Assembly: GCA_051747265.1 (NCBI GenBank)
Contig: JBNJFY010000009.1
Span: forward strand, 1-64,000
Reading direction: 5' to 3'
Source: JBNJFY01 sp051747265
GTDB taxonomy: Bacteria; Bacteroidota; Rhodothermia; Balneolales; Balneolaceae
DNA: 64,000 bases
Position 1 is the first letter of the stretch, and every line of letters begins with the position of its first letter. The notes beneath the pieces were generated by a model. That model did not search any database and was not told where the DNA came from. It was given only the letters and a program-made list of their open reading frames with translations. Positions 44,328 through 52,094 of the stretch are shown here, piece by piece. A program made the translations under genes and the position numbers.

Positions 44328-45347
44328 ATGATGAATGCACCAATTTTTATAGTCGGGGCCCACAAATCGGGGACCAGCCTGATGCGCAGTCTGCTAGACG
44401 GGCATCCGGATCTGTATGTCCTGCCTTTTGAATTGCACTATTTCGAGTGCCGTGGCTACGCCATATCCAATGAGTATCGCCGGCAATCCCGGCAATCCCG
44501 CGATCATCGGCAAACCATACAACGGTTCAACTCGGCCATTCGTACCATCGCCCAAACGCAGGATCGCATGGGCGGCACTCCCACCCAGCTGCAGCTGGAT
44601 CCGGATCGCTTTGATCACCATTTTCGACATATTGATGCCGAAGCCGATGAAGAGACGTGGATTAGCCATTATTTTGAATCGGTCAGTAACGCACTGGGAG
44701 TAGATAAAAAGCCCAACCAACGATGGGTGGAAAAATCGGTGGAGCAAGCTGAGTTCGCCGCCGATCTGCAACGCCTATTTCCCGATGCCCGGTTCCTCCA
44801 CATGATCCGTAATCCGTACGCCAATGTGGTTGCTCTGCGGGAATACCGGCGCAAGCGTCATAAATTTCCCCTGTGGCACCGGATTACGCGAACGCTGGAG
44901 CAGCAGTTTTTCTGGGCGGATCACAATCAGCGTAATCTGCGCAATTACCATTTGGTGCGTTACGAAGATCTGGTGCGCTCACCGGAATCGGTCATGCGGG
45001 AATTGGCCGCCAAGCTCAATTTAGCGTTTCAACCGAGTTTACTGGATCCCACCGTAAGGGGACAGCCGTGGGGCGGTAATAGTTCGGATGAACAAAATAT
45101 GAAAGGCATCAGCACCCAACGTTTACAGGCCTGGAAAGAGCAGATTCATCCGGCGGAAGTGTACTATGTGAACCGCATGCTCTCCGATGCCCTGGATAAG
45201 TATGATTATGAATTTCAGCAACCGAAGGGTTCATTTTGGAAGTTGGCTGATTCCGAAACTATTGCCCGCTATGCAGCCAACCGGCTGTACCGCTATTTCC
45301 TGGTTGAGTATCCGTCTGCAACTTCGAATCCAAAACAGGAGGCGTAA
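44328..45347 (+). CDS. Sulfotransferase family protein (second)
   Basis: The PAPS loop is PIFIVGAHKSGTSLMRSLLD (residues 4-23), and the 3'-phosphate segment is RFLHMIRNPYANVVALREYR. YHLVRYEDLVRSPESVMREL fits the family. At 339 residues it is complete. It is divergent from the ceramidase-like gene and only 3 bases before the flippase gene. It is not closely similar to the first sulfotransferase, so the two probably act on different positions. Confidence 0.88.
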   Translation: MMNAPIFIVGAHKSGTSLMRSLLDGHPDLYVLPFELHYFECRGYAISNEYRRQSRQSRDHRQTIQRFNSAIRTIAQTQDRMGGTPTQLQLDPDRFDHHFRHIDAEADEETWISHYFESVSNALGVDKKPNQRWVEKSVEQAEFAADLQRLFPDARFLHMIRNPYANVVALREYRRKRHKFPLWHRITRTLEQQFFWADHNQRNLRNYHLVRYEDLVRSPESVMRELAAKLNLAFQPSLLDPTVRGQPWGGNSSDEQNMKGISTQRLQAWKEQIHPAEVYYVNRMLSDALDKYDYEFQQPKGSFWKLADSETIARYAANRLYRYFLVEYPSATSNPKQEA

Positions 45348-45350
45348 CCG

Positions 45351-46838
45351 GTGGGCATTGTTATTCGGCAAAGTTTCTGGAACAGCTTGAGCGCCTACAT
45401 CGGGGTGGTACTGGGAGCGTTGATGACCTTATGGCTCTACCCCTCCATTTTAAGCGCAGACCAGTATGGACTGACCCGTGTTTTGGTATCCGTGGCTACG
45501 GTGAGTTCAACCTTTGCCCATTTGGGTATGCGCAACATATTGCTGCGCTACTTCCCCTATTTCAAGAATGACAACCAGGGACACCATGGTCTGTTGTTTT
45601 GGGCATTATTGGTTCCTTTGGTGGGCTTTATAGCCATGGCCGGGCTCTATTTCGGCTATACCGATTGGTTGATTCAGCAGTTCAGCGACCGCTCGGCTTT
45701 GTTTGGAGAATTTCACCACCTGGTACTTCCCCTGCTGATCAGCTTGCTCTATTACGAGGTGATCACCGCGTACGCGCGCGGCTTGCAAGACACCGTGTTC
45801 GCCTCGGTTTTGAAAGATGTGGTACTGCGTGCGGCCATCGTAGTAATCTTGGCGCTACATTTTTTCGATTGGATTGATTTTGATGGTTTTATGCTGGGAT
45901 TCACTGGCATCTACATCGGACAGGCGTTGCTACTACTTGGATATATCATACTGCGTTACTCACACCGTCTCTGGCCGGATTTCTCTTTCCTGAATGCCCG
46001 ATTGGTGCGCAGCATGATTGCCTATGGCTCGTTTGCCCTGCTGGGTGGCTTGACGTCGGTTATCGTGGGTAACATCGACATATTAATGCTGGGCGCGCTC
46101 ACCGATCTGTCCAGCACGGGTATTTACTCCATCGCCTTCTATATCGGTTCGGTGATTCAGGTGCCCCAGCGCTCCATCCACAAAATTGCGCTCCCCCTGG
46201 TGGCCGAGGCGTTCAAGGAGAATCGGCTGGAGGACATCGAACAGATCTACAAGCAGACCTCCATCAATCAGCTGATTTTGGGGATGCTTTTGCTGGTGGG
46301 CATTTACGCCAACCTGCATAATATCCATGCCATTTTACCCGCCGAGTATCTGGGTCCCGATAACGATTGGGTAATAATGCTAATCGGTCTGGCCAAACTG
46401 TTTGATATGGCCACCGGTATTAATGGCGGAATCGTGTTGACCTCCAACTATTATCGGGCGGATTTGGGCTATAGTATGATTCTGGTGGTCACCGCTATCC
46501 TAACTAATTATTTACTAATCCCTATTTATGGTTTGTTGGGAGCGGCCATCGCCACCGCATTCTCCTGGATCTTTTATAACACCCTCAAAATGATTTATGT
46601 GCAGTATCGTTTGCGCATGCAGCCCTTTAGTCTGCGCACGATTGGGGTTCTGCTGATAGGCGGAGCCATTGCTTGGGGAGCACCGTTTATCCCCGTGCTG
46701 GAACCGTGGTGGCTGGATGTGTTGGTACGATCCAGTATCATCTCCTTGGTATTCGGCATTCTGATTTTATCATTTCGGTTGTCGCCGGAAATCAATAATC
46801 TACTGGCTAAGTATTGGCCACTGAATAAATTCAATTAA
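45351..46838 (+). CDS. Polysaccharide flippase (MOP/Wzx-like)
   Basis: The 495-residue product has about 12-14 membrane segments and starts GIVIRQSFWNSLSAYIGVVL. Typical features are YGLTRVLVSVATVSSTFAHL and IAYGSFALLGGLTSVIVGNI followed by DILMLGALTDLSSTGIYSIA, a hallmark of O-antigen/exopolysaccharide flippases. It should flip a lipid-linked oligosaccharide across the inner membrane. The start is GTG. Confidence 0.9.
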   Translation: MGIVIRQSFWNSLSAYIGVVLGALMTLWLYPSILSADQYGLTRVLVSVATVSSTFAHLGMRNILLRYFPYFKNDNQGHHGLLFWALLVPLVGFIAMAGLYFGYTDWLIQQFSDRSALFGEFHHLVLPLLISLLYYEVITAYARGLQDTVFASVLKDVVLRAAIVVILALHFFDWIDFDGFMLGFTGIYIGQALLLLGYIILRYSHRLWPDFSFLNARLVRSMIAYGSFALLGGLTSVIVGNIDILMLGALTDLSSTGIYSIAFYIGSVIQVPQRSIHKIALPLVAEAFKENRLEDIEQIYKQTSINQLILGMLLLVGIYANLHNIHAILPAEYLGPDNDWVIMLIGLAKLFDMATGINGGIVLTSNYYRADLGYSMILVVTAILTNYLLIPIYGLLGAAIATAFSWIFYNTLKMIYVQYRLRMQPFSLRTIGVLLIGGAIAWGAPFIPVLEPWWLDVLVRSSIISLVFGILILSFRLSPEINNLLAKYWPLNKFN

Positions 46839-46845
46839 CCAAGCT

Positions 46846-47433
46846 ATGAGCAACGACTATTTTTGCCATGAGACCGCTATTGTAGATCAACCTGCCGACA
46901 TCGGATCCGGAACTAAAATCTGGCACTGGGTGCATGTGATGAGCGGTGCAGTGATCGGTAAGGATTGTGTGTTGGGACAAAATGTGTACATAGGCGGTGG
47001 CGCTCGTCTGGGCAATGGCGTTAAAGTGCAAAACAACGTTTCCATCTATGATGAAGTGATCTTGGAGGATGATGTGTTTTGCGGCCCCAGTATGGTGTTT
47101 ACCAATGTGATCAATCCGCGGAGCGCGGTGGAGCGTAAAGATGAGTATAAGCGCACGTTGGTAAAAAAAGGAGCCAGCATTGGCGCCAATGCCACCATTG
47201 TCTGCGGGGTGACTTTGGGACGCTATTCATTTATCGGCGCGGGCGCGGTGGTCACCAAGGATGTGCCTGATTTTGCCTTGATGGCCGGAGTTCCGGCCAA
47301 ACAGCTGGGCTGGGTCTCACGGGCCGGTCAGCGTTTGGAGTTTGGGGAAGATGGCGTAGCTACCTGCCCCGAAACGGGTGAGCAGTATCGCCTGCACGGC
47401 GGTGAGGTGTCCTTCGTTCAAGATAGTGGATGA
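46846..47433 (+). CDS. WbpD-like sugar N-acetyltransferase (left-handed beta-helix)
   Basis: The hexapeptide-repeat fold runs from IVDQPADIGSGTKIWHWVHV through MSGAVIGKDCVLGQNVYIGG to GANATIVCGVTLGRYSFIGA and FALMAGVPAKQLGWVSRAGQ. This matches acetyl-CoA-dependent UDP-3-amino-sugar acetyltransferases such as WbpD. At 195 residues it is standard. The matching aminotransferase lies 2.4 kb away at 49832, beyond an insert. Confidence 0.9.
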   Translation: MSNDYFCHETAIVDQPADIGSGTKIWHWVHVMSGAVIGKDCVLGQNVYIGGGARLGNGVKVQNNVSIYDEVILEDDVFCGPSMVFTNVINPRSAVERKDEYKRTLVKKGASIGANATIVCGVTLGRYSFIGAGAVVTKDVPDFALMAGVPAKQLGWVSRAGQRLEFGEDGVATCPETGEQYRLHGGEVSFVQDSG

Positions 47434-47502
47434 GATGGGTACACCTGAAACTCCAGGCTAAAACTAAAAATTAATGAGATAGCATTCCTCTTTTGTGACC
47501 CG

Positions 47503-48558
47503 TTAATGCTGATCATGATATAGATAGAATACTTCTGCTGGTGACAATTCCCGATCATAGATGTAAATATTATCCAGGCCTCCATCATAATTTTGATAGG
47601 TACTACTGTAACTTTGACCAATATTACCTATCTGTCCGGTATATACGATGATATTTCTATTCCTGCCTGAATAGGTGCCACTTACTTCGTCCCCATCAAT
47701 ATAGATTTTCATTTCATTACTACTGTTAACGACAGCTGCTATATGAGTCCACGTATTTGTTTGCAGCGCGTTATCAGTAGTAAATTTTCTTCTTCCGTCT
47801 GGATTATCCGCAGAAGCCCCCCACCCAAAACTCACTTGTACTCTCCCATCTCCTAGAATATCCAGCATTGCACCGTAATATGAACCATACTCATCATTGG
47901 TGTAGATAAGGGCTTGGGGTTCTCCATTACCCAAATTATGACCTTTTACCCATAGCGATATAGTAAATGGAAATTCTGGTTCTGGTTTTAAAAATCCGTC
48001 ACCATAAGGATTCGCGTTACCTATGGATATGTAATCGTCTCGTCCATCAAAACTACGAGCAGAATCAGTTTGCCCAAGACGATCCGTAGTCAGAGATGTA
48101 CCTGGTGTAAAACCCCAATAATCATTGCCAGAATAATCCCTTGCATTGTCTGCCGTTCCGTCATACCCATTAAATTTATACCATAATAGCAGATCGTTTT
48201 CAGGGATAGGAATTGTCGCATCTACATATTTCTTATGGATATCAGAATTCCCCTCGCTATCTACCACTTTGCATTCTATGCGATACGTATCCGGTTGATC
48301 CGGAATAACCCAATCTATTTCTGGACCTTCACTGGTATAGCCTCCAGGGTTAATGGACCAAGAATAGGTTAGTTCATCATCATCAATATCACTGGCACTA
48401 CAGTATAAACTAACTGTAGACCTACAGTATGTATCTCCCTCTATCTCAATTTGGTCGATTTGTGGTGCCATATTACTGTTTTCGGCTGAAAAAAGATCGC
48501 AACCAGCAATGACCAAAATTGTAGACAAGAACAAAAACCCTGCTATTAATTCCCTCAT
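47503..48558 (-). CDS. LamG-domain lipoprotein
   Basis: The N-terminus has a lipoprotein signal (LSTILVIAGC, Cys20). Residues about 30-112 form a PKD/cadherin-like domain (CSASDIDDDELTYSWSINPG), and residues about 125-345 a LamG concanavalin-type domain (SFDGRDDYISIGNANPYGDG, WTHIAAVVNSSNEMKIYIDG, YDGGLDNIYIYDRELSPAEV). It should be a surface-anchored carbohydrate- or matrix-binding protein. It is more AT-rich than the glycan genes and on the opposite strand, suggesting later arrival. Confidence 0.85.
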   Translation of the reverse strand: MRELIAGFLFLSTILVIAGCDLFSAENSNMAPQIDQIEIEGDTYCRSTVSLYCSASDIDDDELTYSWSINPGGYTSEGPEIDWVIPDQPDTYRIECKVVDSEGNSDIHKKYVDATIPIPENDLLLWYKFNGYDGTADNARDYSGNDYWGFTPGTSLTTDRLGQTDSARSFDGRDDYISIGNANPYGDGFLKPEPEFPFTISLWVKGHNLGNGEPQALIYTNDEYGSYYGAMLDILGDGRVQVSFGWGASADNPDGRRKFTTDNALQTNTWTHIAAVVNSSNEMKIYIDGDEVSGTYSGRNRNIIVYTGQIGNIGQSYSSTYQNYDGGLDNIYIYDRELSPAEVFYLYHDQH

Positions 48559-48580
48559 AAATTATCAGCCCCCTATTAGA

Positions 48581-48705
48581 GGGCTTTGCAAAACTACCTG
48601 TCATTACGAATGTAGTGCGGCAATCCCCTGATTAGATTGTGTAAACGGTGATTGTTACTACATCTTGCCATGACCGAATAAATTTCGGAAGGTTTTGCAA
48701 AGCCC
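48581..48705. mobile_element. MITE-like element with 14-bp terminal inverted repeats
   Basis: Perfect 14-bp inverted ends (gggctttgcaaaac at 48581-48594 and its complement at 48692-48705) enclose 97 bases. The interior begins tgtcattacgaatgtagtgc and resembles the widespread tgtcattgcgaa-type intergenic repeats of many bacteria. The short string ctatta occurs just outside both ends and may be a target-site duplication. It has no coding capacity. Confidence 0.7.
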
Positions 48706-48768
48706 GCTATTACTCCTAATCTCAAATATGCTGATAAGATTATAAATATTATTTAAGACTTTATGTAT

Positions 48769-48804
48769 GTTTTCCTAATCTGATTATGAGCAGATTAGGA
48801 AAAC
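48769..48804. repeat. Perfect 14-bp hairpin
   Basis: The stem gttttcctaatctg (48769-48782) pairs perfectly with 48791-48804 across an 8-nt loop. No T-tract follows on either strand, so it is not a standard terminator. It lies in the gene-free stretch between the lipoprotein gene and the DUF559 gene. Confidence 0.75.
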
Positions 48805-48912
48805 CTCGATAGATGTGACGAGGATAAGAAACGAACCCATGCACTATATCACATGCACGGAGGGAAGCTTTCCACAATTGAGGTTGAAAATCGAGTTATG
48901 TGTAAAAAAATA

Positions 48913-48960
48913 TTTTGACCTCCCCCTTAATACCCCTCGGGAGCGAGGAACTCTGGGAAA
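48913..48960 (+). repeat. Border repeat A, upstream copy
   Basis: The 48 bases beginning ttttgacctcccccttaata and ending ctctgggaaa match 49584-49631 downstream of the DUF559 gene, with differences only in the middle. The downstream copy contains the DUF559 stop codon, so this copy may be the remnant end of an earlier unit. Confidence 0.75.
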
Positions 48961-49093
48961 TGGATTTTTCGCTTCGTTTTGTGACCTTGGTTTAGTTGAG
49001 ATTTAGAAGTCTAGATTACTGTTTAAGAATAAATTTTATTGATAAGCGACCCACTATAACAACCATTCGAGATCTAAAATAAGTGTTGGGCTT

Positions 49094-49145
49094 GCGCAAC
49101 ACGAACATCCCCCTTTGGAGGGGGACTCAGGGGGAGGCCAATAAT
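49094..49145 (+). repeat. Border repeat B, upstream copy
   Basis: The block from gcgcaacacgaacatccccc to ggaggccaataat resembles 49728-49781. Inside, ccccctttggaggggg forms a palindrome. It ends about 40 bases before the DUF559 start. Confidence 0.7.
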
Positions 49146-49187
49146 CGCGCCCCAGCAATAAATTGAATATCGATTTCCAGATGTGAC

Positions 49188-49589
49188 ATGGACGAAAACG
49201 ACTTCTACTATAATCCAAAACTCAAACCACTAGCTCGGGCCAACCGAAACCAATTGACCCAAGCCGAGATTCGATTATGGAAGCAAATATTGCGAGGGGG
49301 ACAGATGCATGGATACACTTTCAACCGACAGCGCCCAGTTTTGGATTACATTGCCGATTTCATGTGCAAGCCCTCATGGCTGATTATTGAGGTGGATGGA
49401 GTTACCCATCAGGAAGAAGAGCAATGGAAATCAGATCAGAGCAGACAAGCTGATTTGGAAGAAAAGGGATTTACTGTATTACGTTTTTCGGATGATGAAA
49501 TCATGAATAAGTTGGAAGATGTTGTTTTAGGGATTGAGGAGATGGTTCTTAGATTAGAGCAGAAATTGGGTGACGGTGGAGAGTTTTGA
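49188..49589 (+). CDS. DUF559 (Vsr-like endonuclease fold) protein
   Basis: Landmarks of DUF559 are LKPLARANRNQLTQAEIRLW, GYTFNRQRPVLDYIADFMCK (with the aspartate) and LIIEVDGVTHQEEEQWKSDQ (the Exx/VDG motif), followed by GFTVLRFSDDEIMNKLEDVV. This is the restriction-endonuclease-like core related to Vsr. At 133 residues it is complete. The cellular role is unknown. It is bracketed by repeats and its stop codon lies within border repeat A. Confidence 0.9.
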   Translation: MDENDFYYNPKLKPLARANRNQLTQAEIRLWKQILRGGQMHGYTFNRQRPVLDYIADFMCKPSWLIIEVDGVTHQEEEQWKSDQSRQADLEEKGFTVLRFSDDEIMNKLEDVVLGIEEMVLRLEQKLGDGGEF

Positions 49590-49631
49590 CCTCCCCCTTA
49601 ATCCCCCTCCAAAGGGGGAAACTCTGGGAAA
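49584..49631 (+). repeat. Border repeat A, downstream copy
   Basis: It matches the upstream A copy at 48913-48960. It overlaps the last codons and the TGA stop of the DUF559 gene and contains the palindrome ccccctccaaaggggg. Confidence 0.78.
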
Positions 49632-49727
49632 CCGGTTTTCCCATGGCAACCAGTGAAACCTTAACTTATCGCTTGAATTCCATCTAATTGGGGACCTACT
49701 TCAAACAACAACATAAGTGGAGCGCTC

Positions 49728-49781
49728 GCGCAACACGAAATATCGCCTCTGGTAGAGCACTCAAGCGGAGGCCCCAATAAT
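49728..49781 (+). repeat. Border repeat B, downstream copy
   Basis: The block from gcgcaacacgaaatatcgcc to ggaggccccaataat is a diverged copy of 49094-49145. It ends 50 bases before the aminotransferase start. Confidence 0.65.
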
Positions 49782-49831
49782 ACGATCGATCAGATTTTTA
49801 GAAAACAGATTAATAACCACTACAAACTTTT

Positions 49832-51094
49832 ATGAGCAAGACAGACTCCATTACCTCGGTTCCATTACTTGATTTAAACCGCCAATATGAAAGCATTAAA
49901 GAGGACGTGCAAGAAGCGGTGCGGCACGTTATGGAACATCAGCAATTTATCATGGGTCCAGAGCACGACCAGCTGGAAGAGCAACTCAAAGATTATACCG
50001 GCGCACCCCACGCCTTAGGCTGCGCCTCCGGTTCTGATGCACTGCTATTGGCCCTGATGGGCTATGATATTGGCGCCGGGGATTATGTGATCACCTCACC
50101 ATTCACCTTTTTTGCCACCGCTGGCGCCATCGCTCGACTCGGCGCCACCCCCATCTTTCTGGATATCGATCCTGTGGATTACAACCTGGATCCCGATCAG
50201 GTGGAAGCATATTTAAACGGTGATCATCCGCTCAGAGCGAAGATCGACCCCGGCAATGAGGCGATTAAAGCGATCATCCCGGTGCACTTATACGGTCAGA
50301 TGGCAGATATGCCCCGCTTGAATAAGCTTGCCGAAGAGTATGATCTGGCCGTAATCGAGGATGCCGCGCAAACCGTGGGCGCCCGATGCAACGACCGCGC
50401 GGCCGGAACCTGGGGCGATGTAGGCTGCTTTAGTTGCTTCCCCAGTAAAAACCTGGGCGGCTATGGCGACGCCGGCTTTGTGACGGTCACCGATGACGCG
50501 CTGGCTCATAAAATTAGCATTCTGCGTAAACACGGAGCCGAGCCCAAATATCACCACTCGCTGGTGGGTATCAATTCCCGGCTGGATACCATGCAGGCGG
50601 CGGTTTTAGGGGTTAAACTTCCCCACCTAGACGACTGGTCGGATCAACGGCGCGCCAATGCCTTGCGCTATAACAAACTCTTCACAGAAGCGGGAGTGGT
50701 GCTAGAGGAAGCGCTCAACTGCCAGCCAGAGTGCGCGGCCATGGGCGGTCACGGCTGTGGTTTGGCGGACCACCCGGATAAGCTCATCTTGCCTTCCGAG
50801 ACTATTGGAGCGCCGGAAAACGGAGGACGACACGTCTATCACCAGTATGTGATTCGCACACACCGACGAGATGAGCTAAAAGCTGCATTGCAAGAAGCCA
50901 ACATTGGGCATTCTATTTATTATCCGGTCTCCCTACATGAGCAAGAATGCTTTGCCGATTGGGGTTACGAAGCTGCCGATTGCCCGGCCTCGCATTGCGC
51001 CAGCCAACAGACCCTGGCCCTGCCTATGTTTCCCGAATTGACCGCTGAAGAGCAAGAATATGTTGTGGATACCGTAGTCAAAACGTTGATCTAA
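49832..51094 (+). CDS. DegT/WbpE-like sugar aminotransferase with Cys-His insertion
   Basis: This PLP enzyme family transaminates keto-sugar nucleotides. The catalytic lysine is Lys206 in GCFSCFPSKNLGGYGDAGFV, and ITSPFTFFATAGAIARLGAT is conserved. At 420 residues it is longer than typical relatives. An insertion near residues 295-315 carries Cys297, Cys301, His307, Cys309 and His314, which could bind metal. It probably makes the 3-amino sugar acetylated by the WbpD-like protein. Confidence 0.9.
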   Translation: MSKTDSITSVPLLDLNRQYESIKEDVQEAVRHVMEHQQFIMGPEHDQLEEQLKDYTGAPHALGCASGSDALLLALMGYDIGAGDYVITSPFTFFATAGAIARLGATPIFLDIDPVDYNLDPDQVEAYLNGDHPLRAKIDPGNEAIKAIIPVHLYGQMADMPRLNKLAEEYDLAVIEDAAQTVGARCNDRAAGTWGDVGCFSCFPSKNLGGYGDAGFVTVTDDALAHKISILRKHGAEPKYHHSLVGINSRLDTMQAAVLGVKLPHLDDWSDQRRANALRYNKLFTEAGVVLEEALNCQPECAAMGGHGCGLADHPDKLILPSETIGAPENGGRHVYHQYVIRTHRRDELKAALQEANIGHSIYYPVSLHEQECFADWGYEAADCPASHCASQQTLALPMFPELTAEEQEYVVDTVVKTLI

Positions 51095-51106
51095 ATCTGA
51101 GTCCCC

Positions 51107-52090
51107 ATGAAAGCCGTCGTAGTTCATCAGAAGCGCTCCGGTACAATCCTTTCCATTGAAGAGGTAGAAACACCGAGCATGCAACCGGACGAAGTATTGG
51201 TGAACATTCACGCCACCGCACTTAATCGCGCAGACCTGATCCAGCGGGAAGGACGCTACCCTCCACCGCCGGGCGCCAGTGAGATTCTGGGTTTGGAAAT
51301 GGCCGGTGAAATCACCGAAGTTGGTTCCGATGTGGACCAATGGCAGATTGGCGACCGGGTTTTTGCGCTACTGCCCGGCGGCGGTTACGCGCAATATGCC
51401 GCGGTTCCGGCCGAAATGCTGTTGCCTATTCCCGATGAGATGAGTTACCAAGAGGCCGCGGCCATTCCGGAGACGTTCCTCACCGCTTATCAAACATTGG
51501 TCTGGTTAGGGGATTTGAAAGCGGGCCATCGCGTGTTGATTCACGCCGGTGGCAGCGGGGTAGGAACCTCGGCGATTCAGTTAGCTCGAGAAATGGGGGC
51601 AACCATCTACACCACAGCCGGCCAGGATCACAAATTAGAGCGATGCGCGGCGTTGGGTGCTGATCTGACCATCAACTATAAAACGGAAGATTTCGACCAA
51701 CAAATTGCCAAAGCGACCAAGGATGACGGAGTTGACCTGATCATTGATTTCATCGGGGAACCCTATTGGGAGCAAAATCTCAAAACGCTGAAAATCGATG
51801 GGCGAATGATCTACCTGGCTATGATGGGCGGCTCCCGCTTGCAAGGTCAAAGCATTGGCAAAATATTAACCAAGCGACTAACCATTAAAGGATCCACCTT
51901 GCGATCGCGCCCATTGGACTATAAAACGAGACTGACCAAAGAATTTTGGTCGTTCGCTGAACAACGGTTCAAAAATCAGCAGTTGAAGCCGGTTATGGAT
52001 AGCGTGTATTCTTGGAAAAAGGTGGAAGAAGCCCATGATCGTATGGGTAGCAACCTAAACACCGGTAAAATAGTACTGACTATCGATTAG
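51107..52090 (+). CDS. NAD(P)H quinone oxidoreductase, zinc-free MDR family
   Basis: The medium-chain reductase fold has LNRADLIQREGRYPPPPGAS, LGLEMAGEITEVGSDVDQWQ and the nucleotide motif LIHAGGSGVGTSAIQLAREM. The catalytic zinc cysteines of alcohol dehydrogenases are absent, placing it with the PIG3/QOR group. At 327 residues it is complete. It starts 12 bases after the aminotransferase and may be cotranscribed, although a glycan role is not evident. Confidence 0.92.
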   Translation: MKAVVVHQKRSGTILSIEEVETPSMQPDEVLVNIHATALNRADLIQREGRYPPPPGASEILGLEMAGEITEVGSDVDQWQIGDRVFALLPGGGYAQYAAVPAEMLLPIPDEMSYQEAAAIPETFLTAYQTLVWLGDLKAGHRVLIHAGGSGVGTSAIQLAREMGATIYTTAGQDHKLERCAALGADLTINYKTEDFDQQIAKATKDDGVDLIIDFIGEPYWEQNLKTLKIDGRMIYLAMMGGSRLQGQSIGKILTKRLTIKGSTLRSRPLDYKTRLTKEFWSFAEQRFKNQQLKPVMDSVYSWKKVEEAHDRMGSNLNTGKIVLTID

Positions 52091-52094
52091 CCGA

